From the NCBI GenBank assembly GCA_028696495.1, contig JAQVGY010000012.1:1-17676 (forward strand): DNA of 17,676 nucleotides, given 5' to 3'. The DNA is from Atribacterota bacterium. GTDB taxonomy: Bacteria; Atribacterota; Phoenicimicrobiia; Phoenicimicrobiales; Stramentimicrobiaceae. Each line of letters starts with the position of its first letter. Position 1 is the first letter of the stretch. The translations under genes were made by a program, and so were the position numbers. Below, one piece after another: positions 8,399 through 14,782 of the stretch. The notes under the pieces are model-generated. The model had not been told where the DNA came from. It saw only the letters and a program-made list of their open reading frames with translations, and searched no databases.

Positions 8399-8483
8399 TG
8401 GTGCGAGAGGCGGGACTCGAACCCGCATGGAGTTACCCACTGGATCCTAAATCCAGCGTGTCTACCGATTCCACCACCCTCGC
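8399..8483 (-). tRNA. tRNA-Leu (anticodon TAG)
   Basis: A class II tRNA with a long variable arm. Acceptor GCGAGGG pairs with CTCTCGC (one G-T pair), the anticodon arm is CTGGA-TTTAGGA-TCCAG, and the T-arm is GCGGG-TTCGAGT-CCCGC. Discriminator A and an encoded CCA (8399-8401) are present. It is the last tRNA before the terminator. Confidence 0.97.
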
Positions 8484-8496
8484 TATTTTTATAAAA

Positions 8497-8572
8497 TGGT
8501 GGGCCGTACAGGACTCGGACCTGTGACACCCTGATTAAAAGTCAGGTGCTCTACCACCTGAGCTAACGGCCC
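8497..8572 (-). tRNA. tRNA-Lys (anticodon TTT)
   Basis: Acceptor GGGCCGT pairs with ACGGCCC, the anticodon arm is CCTGA-CTTTTAA-TCAGG, and the T-arm is ACAGG-TCCGAGT-CCTGT. Discriminator A and CCA are encoded. It lies 13 nt before tRNA-Leu and probably shares its transcript. Confidence 0.97.
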
Positions 8573-8612
8573 ACATAATTTTCATCTCTATATGATATGG
8601 TATTTATTATAC

Positions 8613-8641
8613 CTTATAACATATTGCTAAATTAATCTCAA
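8613..8641 (-). promoter_or_regulatory. possible promoter for tRNA-Lys/Leu
   Basis: TTGAGA at 8636-8641 and TATAAG at 8613-8618 are separated by 17 bp and lie about 40 nt before tRNA-Lys. The match is moderate, and a TATAAT at 8606-8611 lacks a -35 at proper distance. It competes with the upstream extended -10 site at 8726-8752 as the source of the Lys/Leu transcript. Confidence 0.45.
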
Positions 8642-8657
8642 TTTGCCAACTGCTTAG

Positions 8658-8718
8658 ATTGGTTTACTAAGGTTCAGGTATGGGGTGTGGTAACCTCATG
8701 TATTTATTCTGCACCAAT
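8658..8718 (-). other. nested inverted repeats in the inter-tRNA gap (possible structured RNA)
   Basis: In the 211-bp gap between two tRNA groups, ATTGGT and ACCAAT (8658-8663 with 8713-8718) enclose AGGTT and AACCT (8670-8674 with 8692-8696), giving a two-tier stem. It lies just downstream of an extended -10 promoter candidate. I do not recognise a known RNA family or an ORF here. The short arms could arise by chance. Confidence 0.3.
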
Positions 8719-8725
8719 GCTATAT

Positions 8726-8752
8726 ATTATATCATACCCAAAATATTTACAA
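8726..8752 (-). promoter_or_regulatory. extended -10 promoter candidate in the tRNA gap
   Basis: A perfect TATAAT at 8726-8731 is preceded by TGA (extended -10 TGn), with TTGTAA at 8747-8752, 15 bp upstream. It lies about 50 nt after tRNA-Arg(TCG) and points toward tRNA-Lys/Leu, so it would give either a long leader or a separate small RNA. Confidence 0.45.
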
Positions 8753-8783
8753 CTGACTACTAAAAATATTTTAACACTATAGG

Positions 8784-8857
8784 CGCGCTCGGAGGGATTC
8801 GAACCCCCAGCCCTTGGATCCGAAGTCCACAGCTCTGTCCGGTTGAGCTACGAGCGC
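8784..8857 (-). tRNA. tRNA-Arg (anticodon TCG), no encoded CCA
   Basis: Acceptor GCGCTCG pairs with CGAGCGC, the D-arm is GCTC/GAGC, the anticodon loop is CTTCGGA, and the T-arm is GGGGG-TTCGAAT-CCCTC. The discriminator is G, followed by CCT instead of CCA, so the CCA end must be added or completed enzymatically. The anticodon stem GTGGA/TCCAA has a G-A mismatch at 27-43. It reads the CGA codon and possibly other CGN codons. It is the last of the first group of five. Confidence 0.92.
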
Positions 8858-8865
8858 TCATAAAG

Positions 8866-8944
8866 TGGGGTGAGCGATGGGATTTGAACCCACGACCACT
8901 GGAGCCACAATCCAGTGCTCTAACCAGGCTGAGCTACGCCCACC
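8866..8944 (-). tRNA. tRNA-His (anticodon GTG)
   Basis: Acceptor GTGGGCG pairs with CGCTCAC, the anticodon arm is CTGGA-TTGTGGC-TCCAG, and the T-arm is GTGGG-TTCAAAT-CCCAT. The histidine identity pair is encoded: G-1 (8944) opposite discriminator C73 (8869). CCA is encoded at 8866-8868. Confidence 0.97.
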
Positions 8945-8956
8945 ATTAAACTTTCA

Positions 8957-9033
8957 TGGCGCGCCTGGAGGGAGTCGAACCCCCAGCCTACGGATTAGAA
9001 GTCCGTTGCTCTATCCTATTGAGCTACAGGCGC
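8957..9033 (-). tRNA. tRNA-Arg (anticodon TCT)
   Basis: Acceptor GCGCCTG pairs with CAGGCGC, and the anticodon arm is ACGGA-CTTCTAA-TCCGT, reading AGA and AGG. The T-arm is GGGGG-TTCGACT-CCCTC, the discriminator is G, and CCA is encoded at 8957-8959. Confidence 0.97.
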
Positions 9034-9055
9034 AGACTTCTAACTTTAAGAAAAT

Positions 9056-9131
9056 TGGAGCGGGAAACGGGTCTCGAACCCGCGACAACCAGCTTGGAAG
9101 GCTAGTGCTCTACCAACTGAGCTATTCCCGC
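9056..9131 (-). tRNA. tRNA-Gly (anticodon TCC)
   Basis: Acceptor GCGGGAA pairs with TTCCCGC, the anticodon arm is CTAGC-CTTCCAA-GCTGG, and the T-arm is GCGGG-TTCGAGA-CCCGT. The discriminator is T, and CCA is encoded at 9056-9058. Confidence 0.97.
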
Positions 9132-9134
9132 CCA

Positions 9135-9212
9135 TGGTCGGGGTGAGAGGATTTGAACCTCCGACCCCCTGCTCCCAAAGCAGGTGCGCTAGCCAAACTG
9201 CGCTACACCCCG
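9135..9212 (-). tRNA. tRNA-Pro (anticodon TGG)
   Basis: Acceptor CGGGGTG pairs with CACCCCG, the anticodon arm is CCTGC-TTTGGGA-GCAGG, and the T-arm is GGAGG-TTCAAAT-CCTCT. Discriminator A and CCA are encoded. It is the first tRNA of the array, a few nucleotides from the expected transcription start. Confidence 0.97.
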
Positions 9213-9222
9213 AAACAAAAGT

Positions 9223-9251
9223 ATTATATAGTATATCATAAAAGAAGTCAA
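9223..9251 (-). promoter_or_regulatory. strong promoter for the tRNA array
   Basis: TTGACT at 9246-9251 and a perfect TATAAT at 9223-9228 are separated by exactly 17 bp. The start would be near 9216, giving almost no leader before tRNA-Pro, as is usual for stable RNA operons. Confidence 0.88.
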
Positions 9252-9409
9252 CAAAACGAACCTTCTTTTTCTCATTTTTAAAAGAGTAAATATTCTTAAT
9301 AAAACAAAAAATAAAGTTAATAAATATTTGTTATGGAGATGGCTTAGGGGTATTGAAAAAAGGTATTGAAATTCTATTTTATTACTTATTTTTTATACTT
9401 TTATACTTT
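9252..9409. other. AT-rich intergenic stretch between rdgB and the tRNA promoter
   Basis: I see no gene here. It holds homopolymeric A/T tracts, a 10-nt direct repeat GGTATTGAAA at 9349-9358 and 9362-9371, and two tandem TATACTTTT copies near 9390-9407. I found no GC-rich terminator hairpin for the rdgB transcript. Confidence 0.6.
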
Positions 9410-10009
9410 TTACTGACCATGCAGACCATAGTAAGCAATAATTTGAGGTATCATCCTATCGAGAGCAATAGCCCTGTGACTGATTCTGTTTTTTAATTTC
9501 TTCCCCATTTGAGAAAAAGTAAGCTCATATCCATCCGGAATAAAAATAGGGTCATAGCCAAAGCCACTATTGCCCCGGGGTAAGAAGGTAATTTTCCCGG
9601 AACAGACACCCTGTGTAGTAAAGACCTCGTTTCCGGGAATTACCAGACTCATTACACAGACAAAACGGGCTTTTCTCCGTACCTCCGGTACCCCTTCTAA
9701 TTCTTTCAAAACCTTTTCTATTCTCTCCCGGTCATTCTTCCCCCATCTGGAGGAATAAAGACCGGGCTTCCCACCCAAATAATCAATTTCCAGACCCGAA
9801 TCATCTGCCAGTGCCGGTAAATTGGTATAATTCGAAACCGTGGTAGCTTTGAGAATAGAGTTTTCAGAAAATGTTTTACCACTTTCTTTTATTTCTGGAA
9901 TTTGTGGATAATCCTGTAAGGATTTTATTATTAGCGGGTACTCTTTTAATTTTTCTTCTATCTCTTTAACCTTCCCTATATTGCCAGTAGCAATCACCAA
10001 TTTTAGCAT
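9410..10009 (-). CDS. rdgB: XTP/dITP diphosphatase (HAM1/RdgB family)
   Basis: House-cleaning pyrophosphatase that hydrolyses non-canonical purine triphosphates such as dITP and XTP to monophosphates, keeping them out of DNA and RNA. The 199-aa product carries the N-terminal TGN motif (VIATGNIGKVKEI), the ADDSGLEID signature followed by GLYSSRW, the GFGYDPIF substrate loop, and SHRAIAL near the end, in family order. An in-frame ATG at 10058-10060 would add 17 unrelated residues. The ATG at 10007-10009 matches the family N-terminus and has GGAGAG at 10012-10017 just before it. It overlaps the end of rph by 7 nt (ATGCTAA), so translation is coupled. The rph-rdgB pair is frequent in bacteria. 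Confidence 0.97.
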   Translation of the reverse strand: MLKLVIATGNIGKVKEIEEKLKEYPLIIKSLQDYPQIPEIKESGKTFSENSILKATTVSNYTNLPALADDSGLEIDYLGGKPGLYSSRWGKNDRERIEKVLKELEGVPEVRRKARFVCVMSLVIPGNEVFTTQGVCSGKITFLPRGNSGFGYDPIFIPDGYELTFSQMGKKLKNRISHRAIALDRMIPQIIAYYGLHGQ

Positions 10010-10728
10010 AGCTCTCCAATTATTTCCTTTTCTATGGAGATTACCTGTTCCATACCACATTCTGCCAGTTTAATCAATTTATTCAAATTGGTCATAGAAA
10101 AAGGCCTGTCTTCAGCAGTCCCTTGAATCTCAACAACATCCCCTCTCTCGGTCATCACTAAATTCATATCTACCTGAGCCTGGCTGTCCTCTTTAAAATC
10201 TAAATCCAGTAACATTTCTCCATCTACAATCCCCACACTTATGGCACCTAAAAAATGCTTTACGGGAATGGTTTCAATCTTTTTTTCAGCTCTTAAATAT
10301 TGCAGGGCATCAATCAAAGCAATAAAAGAACCGATAATGGATGCAGACCTGGTCCCGCCATCTGCCTGTAATACATCACAATCCATCCATATCATTCGAG
10401 AACCAATCATTTCCAGATTGGTTATTGCCCTTAACGAGCGGCCTATTAAACGCTGTATTTCCTGAGTTCTTCCATCTATTTTACCTTTTACTGAATCTCT
10501 TATATTCCTGAACTGATTTGCCCGGGGAATCATGGAATATTCGGCTGAAATCCAGCCCTGCTGTGTCCCTCTTAAAAAAACAGGTACCTTCTCTTCCACA
10601 CTCGCTGTACAAATTACTCTGGTATCTCCCATTTCAATTAAGGCAGAACCCTCAGAATATTTAATATAATTACGGATAATTTTAATTGGTCTGATTTCAT
10701 CATATTTACGATTAAAAGCCCTTAGCAT
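10003..10728 (-). CDS. rph: ribonuclease PH
   Basis: Phosphate-dependent 3'-5' exoribonuclease that trims tRNA 3' ends and helps degrade structured RNA. The 241-aa product covers one RNase PH fold: an RKYDEIRPIKI start (family RxDGRxxDELRPI, here without the DGR wording), SAEYSMIPRA, the GRSLRAI phosphate-binding segment, DCDVLQADGGTRSASI, and DLDFKEDSQAQVDMN with catalytic aspartates, ending in VEIQGTAEDRPF. The ATG start is fixed by a strong GGAGGA site just upstream. The gene follows ispA by 42 nt and overlaps rdgB. It may help mature the tRNAs encoded just downstream, but that link is only positional. Confidence 0.98.
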   Translation of the reverse strand: MLRAFNRKYDEIRPIKIIRNYIKYSEGSALIEMGDTRVICTASVEEKVPVFLRGTQQGWISAEYSMIPRANQFRNIRDSVKGKIDGRTQEIQRLIGRSLRAITNLEMIGSRMIWMDCDVLQADGGTRSASIIGSFIALIDALQYLRAEKKIETIPVKHFLGAISVGIVDGEMLLDLDFKEDSQAQVDMNLVMTERGDVVEIQGTAEDRPFSMTNLNKLIKLAECGMEQVISIEKEIIGELC

Positions 10729-10770
10729 GAATCCTCCGTTTTCTATTTTTTAGTAAAAACAATACACTTT

Positions 10771-11631
10771 TTATTCTTTGCGGTACTGGACATAATCTAC
10801 CAGTTTATAAAATAATTCAGCCCTGTTTCCAAAGGTTAAGAGATTTTCCTTTGCCTTATTACAATATTCTTTTATTTCCTCTTTAGATTTTTCTATACCA
10901 AAAATTGCGGGGTAAGATGGTTTTTCATTATCTTTTTTATCCTGCTGCAAATCGAGCAAATCATCGGTAATTTGAAAGGCAAGACCGATATTTTCACCAA
11001 ATTGGCTGAGAGATGATATCTCTTCTTCATTAGCCTGAGAAAGCAAAGCCCCCGTCTCCAATGAAGCACAGATTAGAGCTGAAGTCTTTTTTAGATAGAT
11101 ATCCAGAATATTATTATGGTTTTGTTCTCGAAACTGCCAGTTGATATCCTCTACCTGTCCGCCCAGCATCTTCCTGGTCCCTAACATATCGAGTACCTTC
11201 TTTATTACCTGCAGGACCGACTCTTTGCTGACTCCCTCCACTTCTGCATTATTACAGATAAAATCCAATCCCATTACCAGTAAAGCATCACCGGTTAGTA
11301 CAGCAATGCCCTCACCAAAGACCTTATGGCTGGTTAACTTCCCCCTGCGGTAATCATCATCATCCATACAGGGTAAATCATCATGAACCAGGGAAAAACA
11401 ATGTATTAATTCAATCCCGGCAGCTGCCGGCAAAACCGATTGATATGGTTTTCCTAATAATTCTGCTGTCATCATGGTCAGGATTGGTCTCAATCTTTTG
11501 CCACCATTCAAAACACTGTAACGTATAGAACGATGGATAAGTGACGGATTTATTTTTTCTGAAGGGAGCTGGTTTTCCAGATATTCATCTACAATTTTCT
11601 TTTTTTCTTTTAAGTAGTCACCTAATTCCAT
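10771..11631 (-). CDS. ispA: polyprenyl (farnesyl) diphosphate synthase
   Basis: Condenses isopentenyl diphosphate with allylic diphosphates to make the C15 precursor of longer polyprenols and quinones. The 286-aa product has the GGKRLRP motif at 43-49, the first aspartate-rich motif DDLPCMD at 84-90 and the second DDLLD at 223-227, plus KT at 182-183 and GGQ at 157-159. The two-residue insertion in the first motif and the aromatic F79 five residues before it fit short-chain bacterial farnesyl synthases, though geranylgeranyl synthase cannot be excluded. The ATG directly follows the xseB stop with no gap, so translation is coupled. xseA-xseB-ispA is a conserved order; dxs, often next, is replaced here by rph. 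Confidence 0.96.
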   Translation of the reverse strand: MELGDYLKEKKKIVDEYLENQLPSEKINPSLIHRSIRYSVLNGGKRLRPILTMMTAELLGKPYQSVLPAAAGIELIHCFSLVHDDLPCMDDDDYRRGKLTSHKVFGEGIAVLTGDALLVMGLDFICNNAEVEGVSKESVLQVIKKVLDMLGTRKMLGGQVEDINWQFREQNHNNILDIYLKKTSALICASLETGALLSQANEEEISSLSQFGENIGLAFQITDDLLDLQQDKKDNEKPSYPAIFGIEKSKEEIKEYCNKAKENLLTFGNRAELFYKLVDYVQYRKE

Positions 11632-11901
11632 TTATTCGATATTCGCCTCTTCATTATCTGTAATGGAAAAGGGTTCGGTGCGATATTTTTCATCACCTTC
11701 CCTGGAAAGCTTTTCTACCTTCTTCTTTGTTTCATTCAATTTTTCCAAACACTTATCCGAGAAATGCATTCCCTCTTCATATAATTTCAAAGCTTCATCT
11801 AAACTTAAAGTTCCTTTTTCCAGTTCTTCTACAATATCTTCCAGTTTTTTTAATGATTCTTCAAAAGATATATCTTCATCCTTCTTTTTCTTCTCAGCCA
11901 T
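11632..11901 (-). CDS. xseB: exodeoxyribonuclease VII small subunit
   Basis: Small helical subunit that binds several copies to XseA to form exonuclease VII, which degrades single-stranded DNA. The 89-aa product contains the family core SFEESLKKLEDIVEELEKG at about 12-30, followed by LSLDEALKLYEEGM and a second charged helix. Lysine-rich ends flank the core. The ATG overlaps the xseA stop by 8 nt (ATGGCTGA), and the gene abuts ispA, so all three are probably translated together at matched rates. Confidence 0.97.
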   Translation of the reverse strand: MAEKKKKDEDISFEESLKKLEDIVEELEKGTLSLDEALKLYEEGMHFSDKCLEKLNETKKKVEKLSREGDEKYRTEPFSITDNEEANIE

Positions 11902-13129
11902 TCTTTATTTCCTCCTTACCAGAAACATTGGCAGATATGGTACCATCTTGAATAATAACTTCAATCTGATTATCTCTCTCAATCTGTCTGATATTTTTCA
12001 CTACCTCTCTTTCAGGCATTTTCAAACAGATACTGTAACCCCTGCTCAGTACTGATTTGGGACTCAGGGTGATAATTTTTTCTTTATATTTTGTAAAAAT
12101 ATTTTCATTGATAGTAAGAATGTGTTTCATATTCAGCTTTAAACGATTGTATAAATCATCAACAGTCTGCATATGCTGCAGAATTTTATTCATGGGGCTC
12201 TGATATTTTAAACTTTCCACTAAATTCTGACATTTTTGTTTTTTCAATTCCAGATTATGCCCCATAAATTGATTAACCTTTCCCTGTAATAATAAGAGGT
12301 GTTTTACCAGACTCTCTTTGTCAGGTATAGCCATCTCAGCAGCCCCGGAAGGCGTGGGGGCACGGAGGTCTGCTACAAAATCAGAAATAGTAAAATCAGT
12401 CTCATGTCCCACTGCCGATATAATGGGAATCCTGGAAGCATATATAGCTCTTGCCAATCTCTCTTCATTAAAAGCCCATAATTCCTCAATTGAACCCCCT
12501 CCTCTGCCAATAATTATGAAATCCAACTCCGGTAATACCTGATTAAGGAAATCAATATTATCAGCAATCTGTTCTGCCGCCCCGTCTCCCTGCACCAGTG
12601 CCGGTACAACTATAATATGAAGGTTGGGAAATCGACGTAAAGAGATAGAGATAATATCTCTGATGGCAGCCCCGGTGGGTGAGGTAATGACAGCTATTTT
12701 ATGCGGGATTCTGGGTAACGTTTTTTTTATTTCAGGACTGAACAGCCCTTCTGTTTTTAGTTTCTCCTTTAAAGCTTCAAAGGCGGCAAACAGGGCACCT
12801 TTGCCGGCTTCGAGCATCTGTGATACATAGAGCTGGTATTCTCCCCTTTTTTCATAAACCCTTATCTCTCCCTTTGCCTTTACACTCATTCCATCCATAG
12901 GTTCAAAATTAAGTCCAAAACTATTTCCCCTGAACATGACACATCTTATCTGAGACTTATCATCTTTTAGGACAAAATACATATGTCCTGAAGAATGGTA
13001 TTTAAAATTACTTATCTCACCTATAATAGTTATATTGTTTAAAAGGGGGTCTTCTTTAAATATCGTTTGAATGTGGTGAGTAATACTACTTACTGTAAAT
13101 ATTTTTTCATTGGTGGTATCTATAAGCAT
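11894..13129 (-). CDS. xseA: exodeoxyribonuclease VII large subunit
   Basis: Catalytic subunit of the metal-independent single-strand DNA exonuclease involved in repair and recombination. The 411-aa product has an N-terminal OB-fold domain at about 10-105 (ITIIGEISNFKYHSSGHMYFVLKDD), then the nuclease domain with IAVITSPTGAAIRDI, the D-x-I-I-I-G-R-G-G-G-S motif, SAVGHETDFTISDFVADLRAPTPS in two adjacent segments, and a long coiled-coil region with a C-terminal SRGYS segment. The ATG start has only a weak AGGGAA site about 4 nt upstream; the N-terminus still aligns with family members. The gene follows nusB by 33 nt. folD, often found between nusB and xseA in Firmicutes, is absent. Confidence 0.98.
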   Translation of the reverse strand: MLIDTTNEKIFTVSSITHHIQTIFKEDPLLNNITIIGEISNFKYHSSGHMYFVLKDDKSQIRCVMFRGNSFGLNFEPMDGMSVKAKGEIRVYEKRGEYQLYVSQMLEAGKGALFAAFEALKEKLKTEGLFSPEIKKTLPRIPHKIAVITSPTGAAIRDIISISLRRFPNLHIIVVPALVQGDGAAEQIADNIDFLNQVLPELDFIIIGRGGGSIEELWAFNEERLARAIYASRIPIISAVGHETDFTISDFVADLRAPTPSGAAEMAIPDKESLVKHLLLLQGKVNQFMGHNLELKKQKCQNLVESLKYQSPMNKILQHMQTVDDLYNRLKLNMKHILTINENIFTKYKEKIITLSPKSVLSRGYSICLKMPEREVVKNIRQIERDNQIEVIIQDGTISANVSGKEEIKNG

Positions 13130-13162
13130 TTAATTCCCTATTTTTTATTTTTAGAAATCTGA

Positions 13163-13582
13163 TTAATTCGCAATCTTTTCAATTTTTCCTAAAACACCAT
13201 TAACAAAACCAAAAGAATTTTCAGTACTATATTTTTTTGCTAATTCTACTGCTTCATTAATAGAAACGCTCTTAGGAATGTTATCAATAAATACTATTTC
13301 ATAGATGGCTATACGCAAGATATTGCGGTCAATGTTTGCCATTCTTTCTAAAGTCCAGTTATTGGCATGTTTTTCAATTAATGCATCGATTTCAGTGAGA
13401 TTGGGCAAAACACCTTTAACCAACTCCAGGCAAAAAGAAGTAATAGCTTCAAAATCACCATTTTGCCAGATATCTTCGACTTGAAAGGTATAAGAACTTG
13501 CCTCATTGACATTACAATGAACAAGGTCTACCTGAAATAGAATCTTCAGTGCCATTTCCCGGGCTATTCTTCTGCTTCCCAT
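13163..13582 (-). CDS. nusB: transcription antitermination factor NusB
   Basis: Small all-helical RNA-binding protein that joins NusE (S10) at boxA to support antitermination, mainly in rRNA operons. The 139-aa product has the N-terminal arginine-rich start (GSRRIAREMALKILFQVD), the central WTLERMANIDRNILRIAIYE segment and the C-terminal NEAVELAKKYSTENSFGFVNGVLGKI helix typical of NusB. The ATG is preceded by GAGGAA about 5 nt upstream. It is placed between an Asp23 gene and xseA, a classical Firmicute arrangement. Confidence 0.98.
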   Translation of the reverse strand: MGSRRIAREMALKILFQVDLVHCNVNEASSYTFQVEDIWQNGDFEAITSFCLELVKGVLPNLTEIDALIEKHANNWTLERMANIDRNILRIAIYEIVFIDNIPKSVSINEAVELAKKYSTENSFGFVNGVLGKIEKIAN

Positions 13583-13626
13583 AAATTCCTCAACCCTTTA
13601 TTCGATTATCAAACTAAACTTATCTA

Positions 13627-14055
13627 TTAAAATATTTTTAAAAAACTTCCCTGTGCAACTAATCTTTTCCTATTATGATATTTCTTAGAAAAATGAATAC
13701 CCTGTATATGAACATTTATCTGCTCAATATCCAGACTGGTTACCTCTTTAATCTTTTCTTTTATTTTTGCCTGCACTTCCCAGGTTAAATCAGGAATCCT
13801 GATACCATAATTTATGATTAAAAAAAGATTTATCAGAATTGAATCCGGTTTTATTTCTACTTTAACATCCGGGCTAATACTTTTACTTACCTTATCACTG
13901 CCGGTATCAGGTGTTTGGACAATTTTTGGGAAACCAACTCTTCTTGGCTGAACAATACCATCTATACTCTGTATAACAAGGCGAACTAAAATTTCAATGA
14001 TAACTCGGGAAATATTGATACTACCCTTGTCAGTAACGATAGTAGCTAATTCCAT
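13627..14055 (-). CDS. Asp23/Gls24 family envelope stress protein
   Basis: Member of the Asp23 (DUF322) family, whose proteins lie at the inner face of the membrane and are linked to cell-envelope stress; the YqhY subgroup occurs next to nusB and acetyl-CoA carboxylase genes. The 142-aa product begins with ATIVTDKGSINISRVII, matching the family's GxIxIsxxVixxIa start, and has the conserved V-x-V-x-I-K-P-D region and a final INVHIQGIHF segment. No signal peptide or membrane helix is visible. The ATG start is 9 nt after the efp stop with a poor ribosome site, so coupling to efp is likely. In this window there is no accB or accC beside it. Exact biochemical role is unknown. Confidence 0.9.
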   Translation of the reverse strand: MELATIVTDKGSINISRVIIEILVRLVIQSIDGIVQPRRVGFPKIVQTPDTGSDKVSKSISPDVKVEIKPDSILINLFLIINYGIRIPDLTWEVQAKIKEKIKEVTSLDIEQINVHIQGIHFSKKYHNRKRLVAQGSFLKIF

Positions 14056-14064
14056 AATAATTCT

Positions 14065-14622
14065 TTATACTCTTTCCTGATATTTTTTATCACCGGTGGT
14101 TATCCTGATAACATCCCCTTTTTTTATAAAAAGAGGAACCTGTATCTCTGCACCGGTCTCCACAGTAGCAGGCTTCATAGCACCTGAAACTGTATTTCCT
14201 TTAGCTCCTGGAATGGTCTCTACTACCTCCAAAGCAATTGTGGCCGGGAGCTGTACCCCAATTACCATGCCCTTGCAGAAAGAGACTTCAACATTGTTCC
14301 CTTCTTTCAACAAATCAGCCGAGTTCCCTATCATCTCAACATCAATAGGAATCTGTTCATAACTATCTTGGTCCATAAAATAATAATTATGGCCATCATT
14401 ATAGATATATTGCATAACTTTACGCTCTATAATAGCCTGTTCAAACTTTTCACCAGCTCGAAAAGTCCTGTCAATTACCAACCCGGTCTCTACGTTTCTC
14501 AATTTTGTCCTGACAAAGGCACCACCTTTACCAGGCTTAACGTGTTGAAATTCTATAATGGTGTATAATTCGTTATCCAGTTCTATACTTATGCCATTTT
14601 TAAAATCACTTGTTGAAATCAA
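14065..14622 (-). CDS. efp: translation elongation factor P
   Basis: Binds stalled ribosomes at the E site and promotes peptide-bond formation at polyproline stretches. The 185-aa product has the three EF-P domains: KOW-like domain I with the modifiable-loop sequence HVKPGKGGAF, whose tip lysine is K32, then OB domain II and OB domain III with IPGAKGNTVSG and the C-terminal EIQVPLFIKKGDVIRI. Lysine rather than arginine at the tip fits a lysine-modified type, but no modifying-enzyme gene is in the window. The start is TTG at 14620-14622: the family N-terminus begins right there, and GAGGAGG at 14630-14636 lies 7 nt upstream. The 160-bp gap before it may hold a promoter. Confidence 0.98.
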   Translation of the reverse strand: MISTSDFKNGISIELDNELYTIIEFQHVKPGKGGAFVRTKLRNVETGLVIDRTFRAGEKFEQAIIERKVMQYIYNDGHNYYFMDQDSYEQIPIDVEMIGNSADLLKEGNNVEVSFCKGMVIGVQLPATIALEVVETIPGAKGNTVSGAMKPATVETGAEIQVPLFIKKGDVIRITTGDKKYQERV

Positions 14623-14653
14623 GTTACCCCCTCCTCACCTTTCTCTTTGTGGA

Positions 14654-14687
14654 ATTATATTATAACTAATATGTATTCATAAAATAA
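14654..14687 (-). promoter_or_regulatory. weak promoter candidate upstream of efp
   Basis: Two overlapping TATAAT hexamers (14654-14659 and 14659-14664) lie in an AT-rich gap, with only poor -35 matches (TTATGA or TTATTT) 17 bp upstream. If active it would separate efp-asp23-nusB-xse transcription from glyA. AT richness alone can give such hits. I saw no convincing terminator behind glyA. Confidence 0.27.
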
Positions 14688-14782
14688 CATATTATATTAT
14701 TTTATATTGCTATATTATTGATTACATCGCCATCACATGATTAAAAATCATTGATATTCATTTGATGTGAACAGGTGCCAGA

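Noticed and set aside
8740..8772. AAAATATTT/AAATATTTT inverted repeat after tRNA-Arg(TCG) as a terminator
   Set aside because: The stem is pure A/T with a 15-nt loop and is followed by GGG, not a U-run, so it is not a credible intrinsic terminator.
8877..9146. An 89-codon plus-strand reading frame (begins MGFEPTT) over the tRNA genes
   Set aside because: It lies antisense across tRNA-His, tRNA-Arg(TCT), tRNA-Gly and part of tRNA-Pro. Such frames are a well-known annotation artefact of antisense tRNA sequence.
9349..9371. Two GGTATTGAAA copies as iterons or a CRISPR remnant
   Set aside because: Only two 10-nt copies 13 bp apart in low-complexity AT-rich DNA; no spacer-repeat pattern, origin gene or cas gene is present.
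10010..10060. Longer rdgB N-terminus starting at 10060
   Set aside because: The extra residues lie inside rph and precede the conserved family start; the 10009 ATG has a GGAGAG site and a typical 7-nt overlap.
11663..12055. 130-codon plus-strand reading frame opposite xseB/xseA
   Set aside because: It is antisense to two clear genes, rich in Ser and Phe as expected from reversed Glu/Lys-rich helices, and has no domain or ribosome site.
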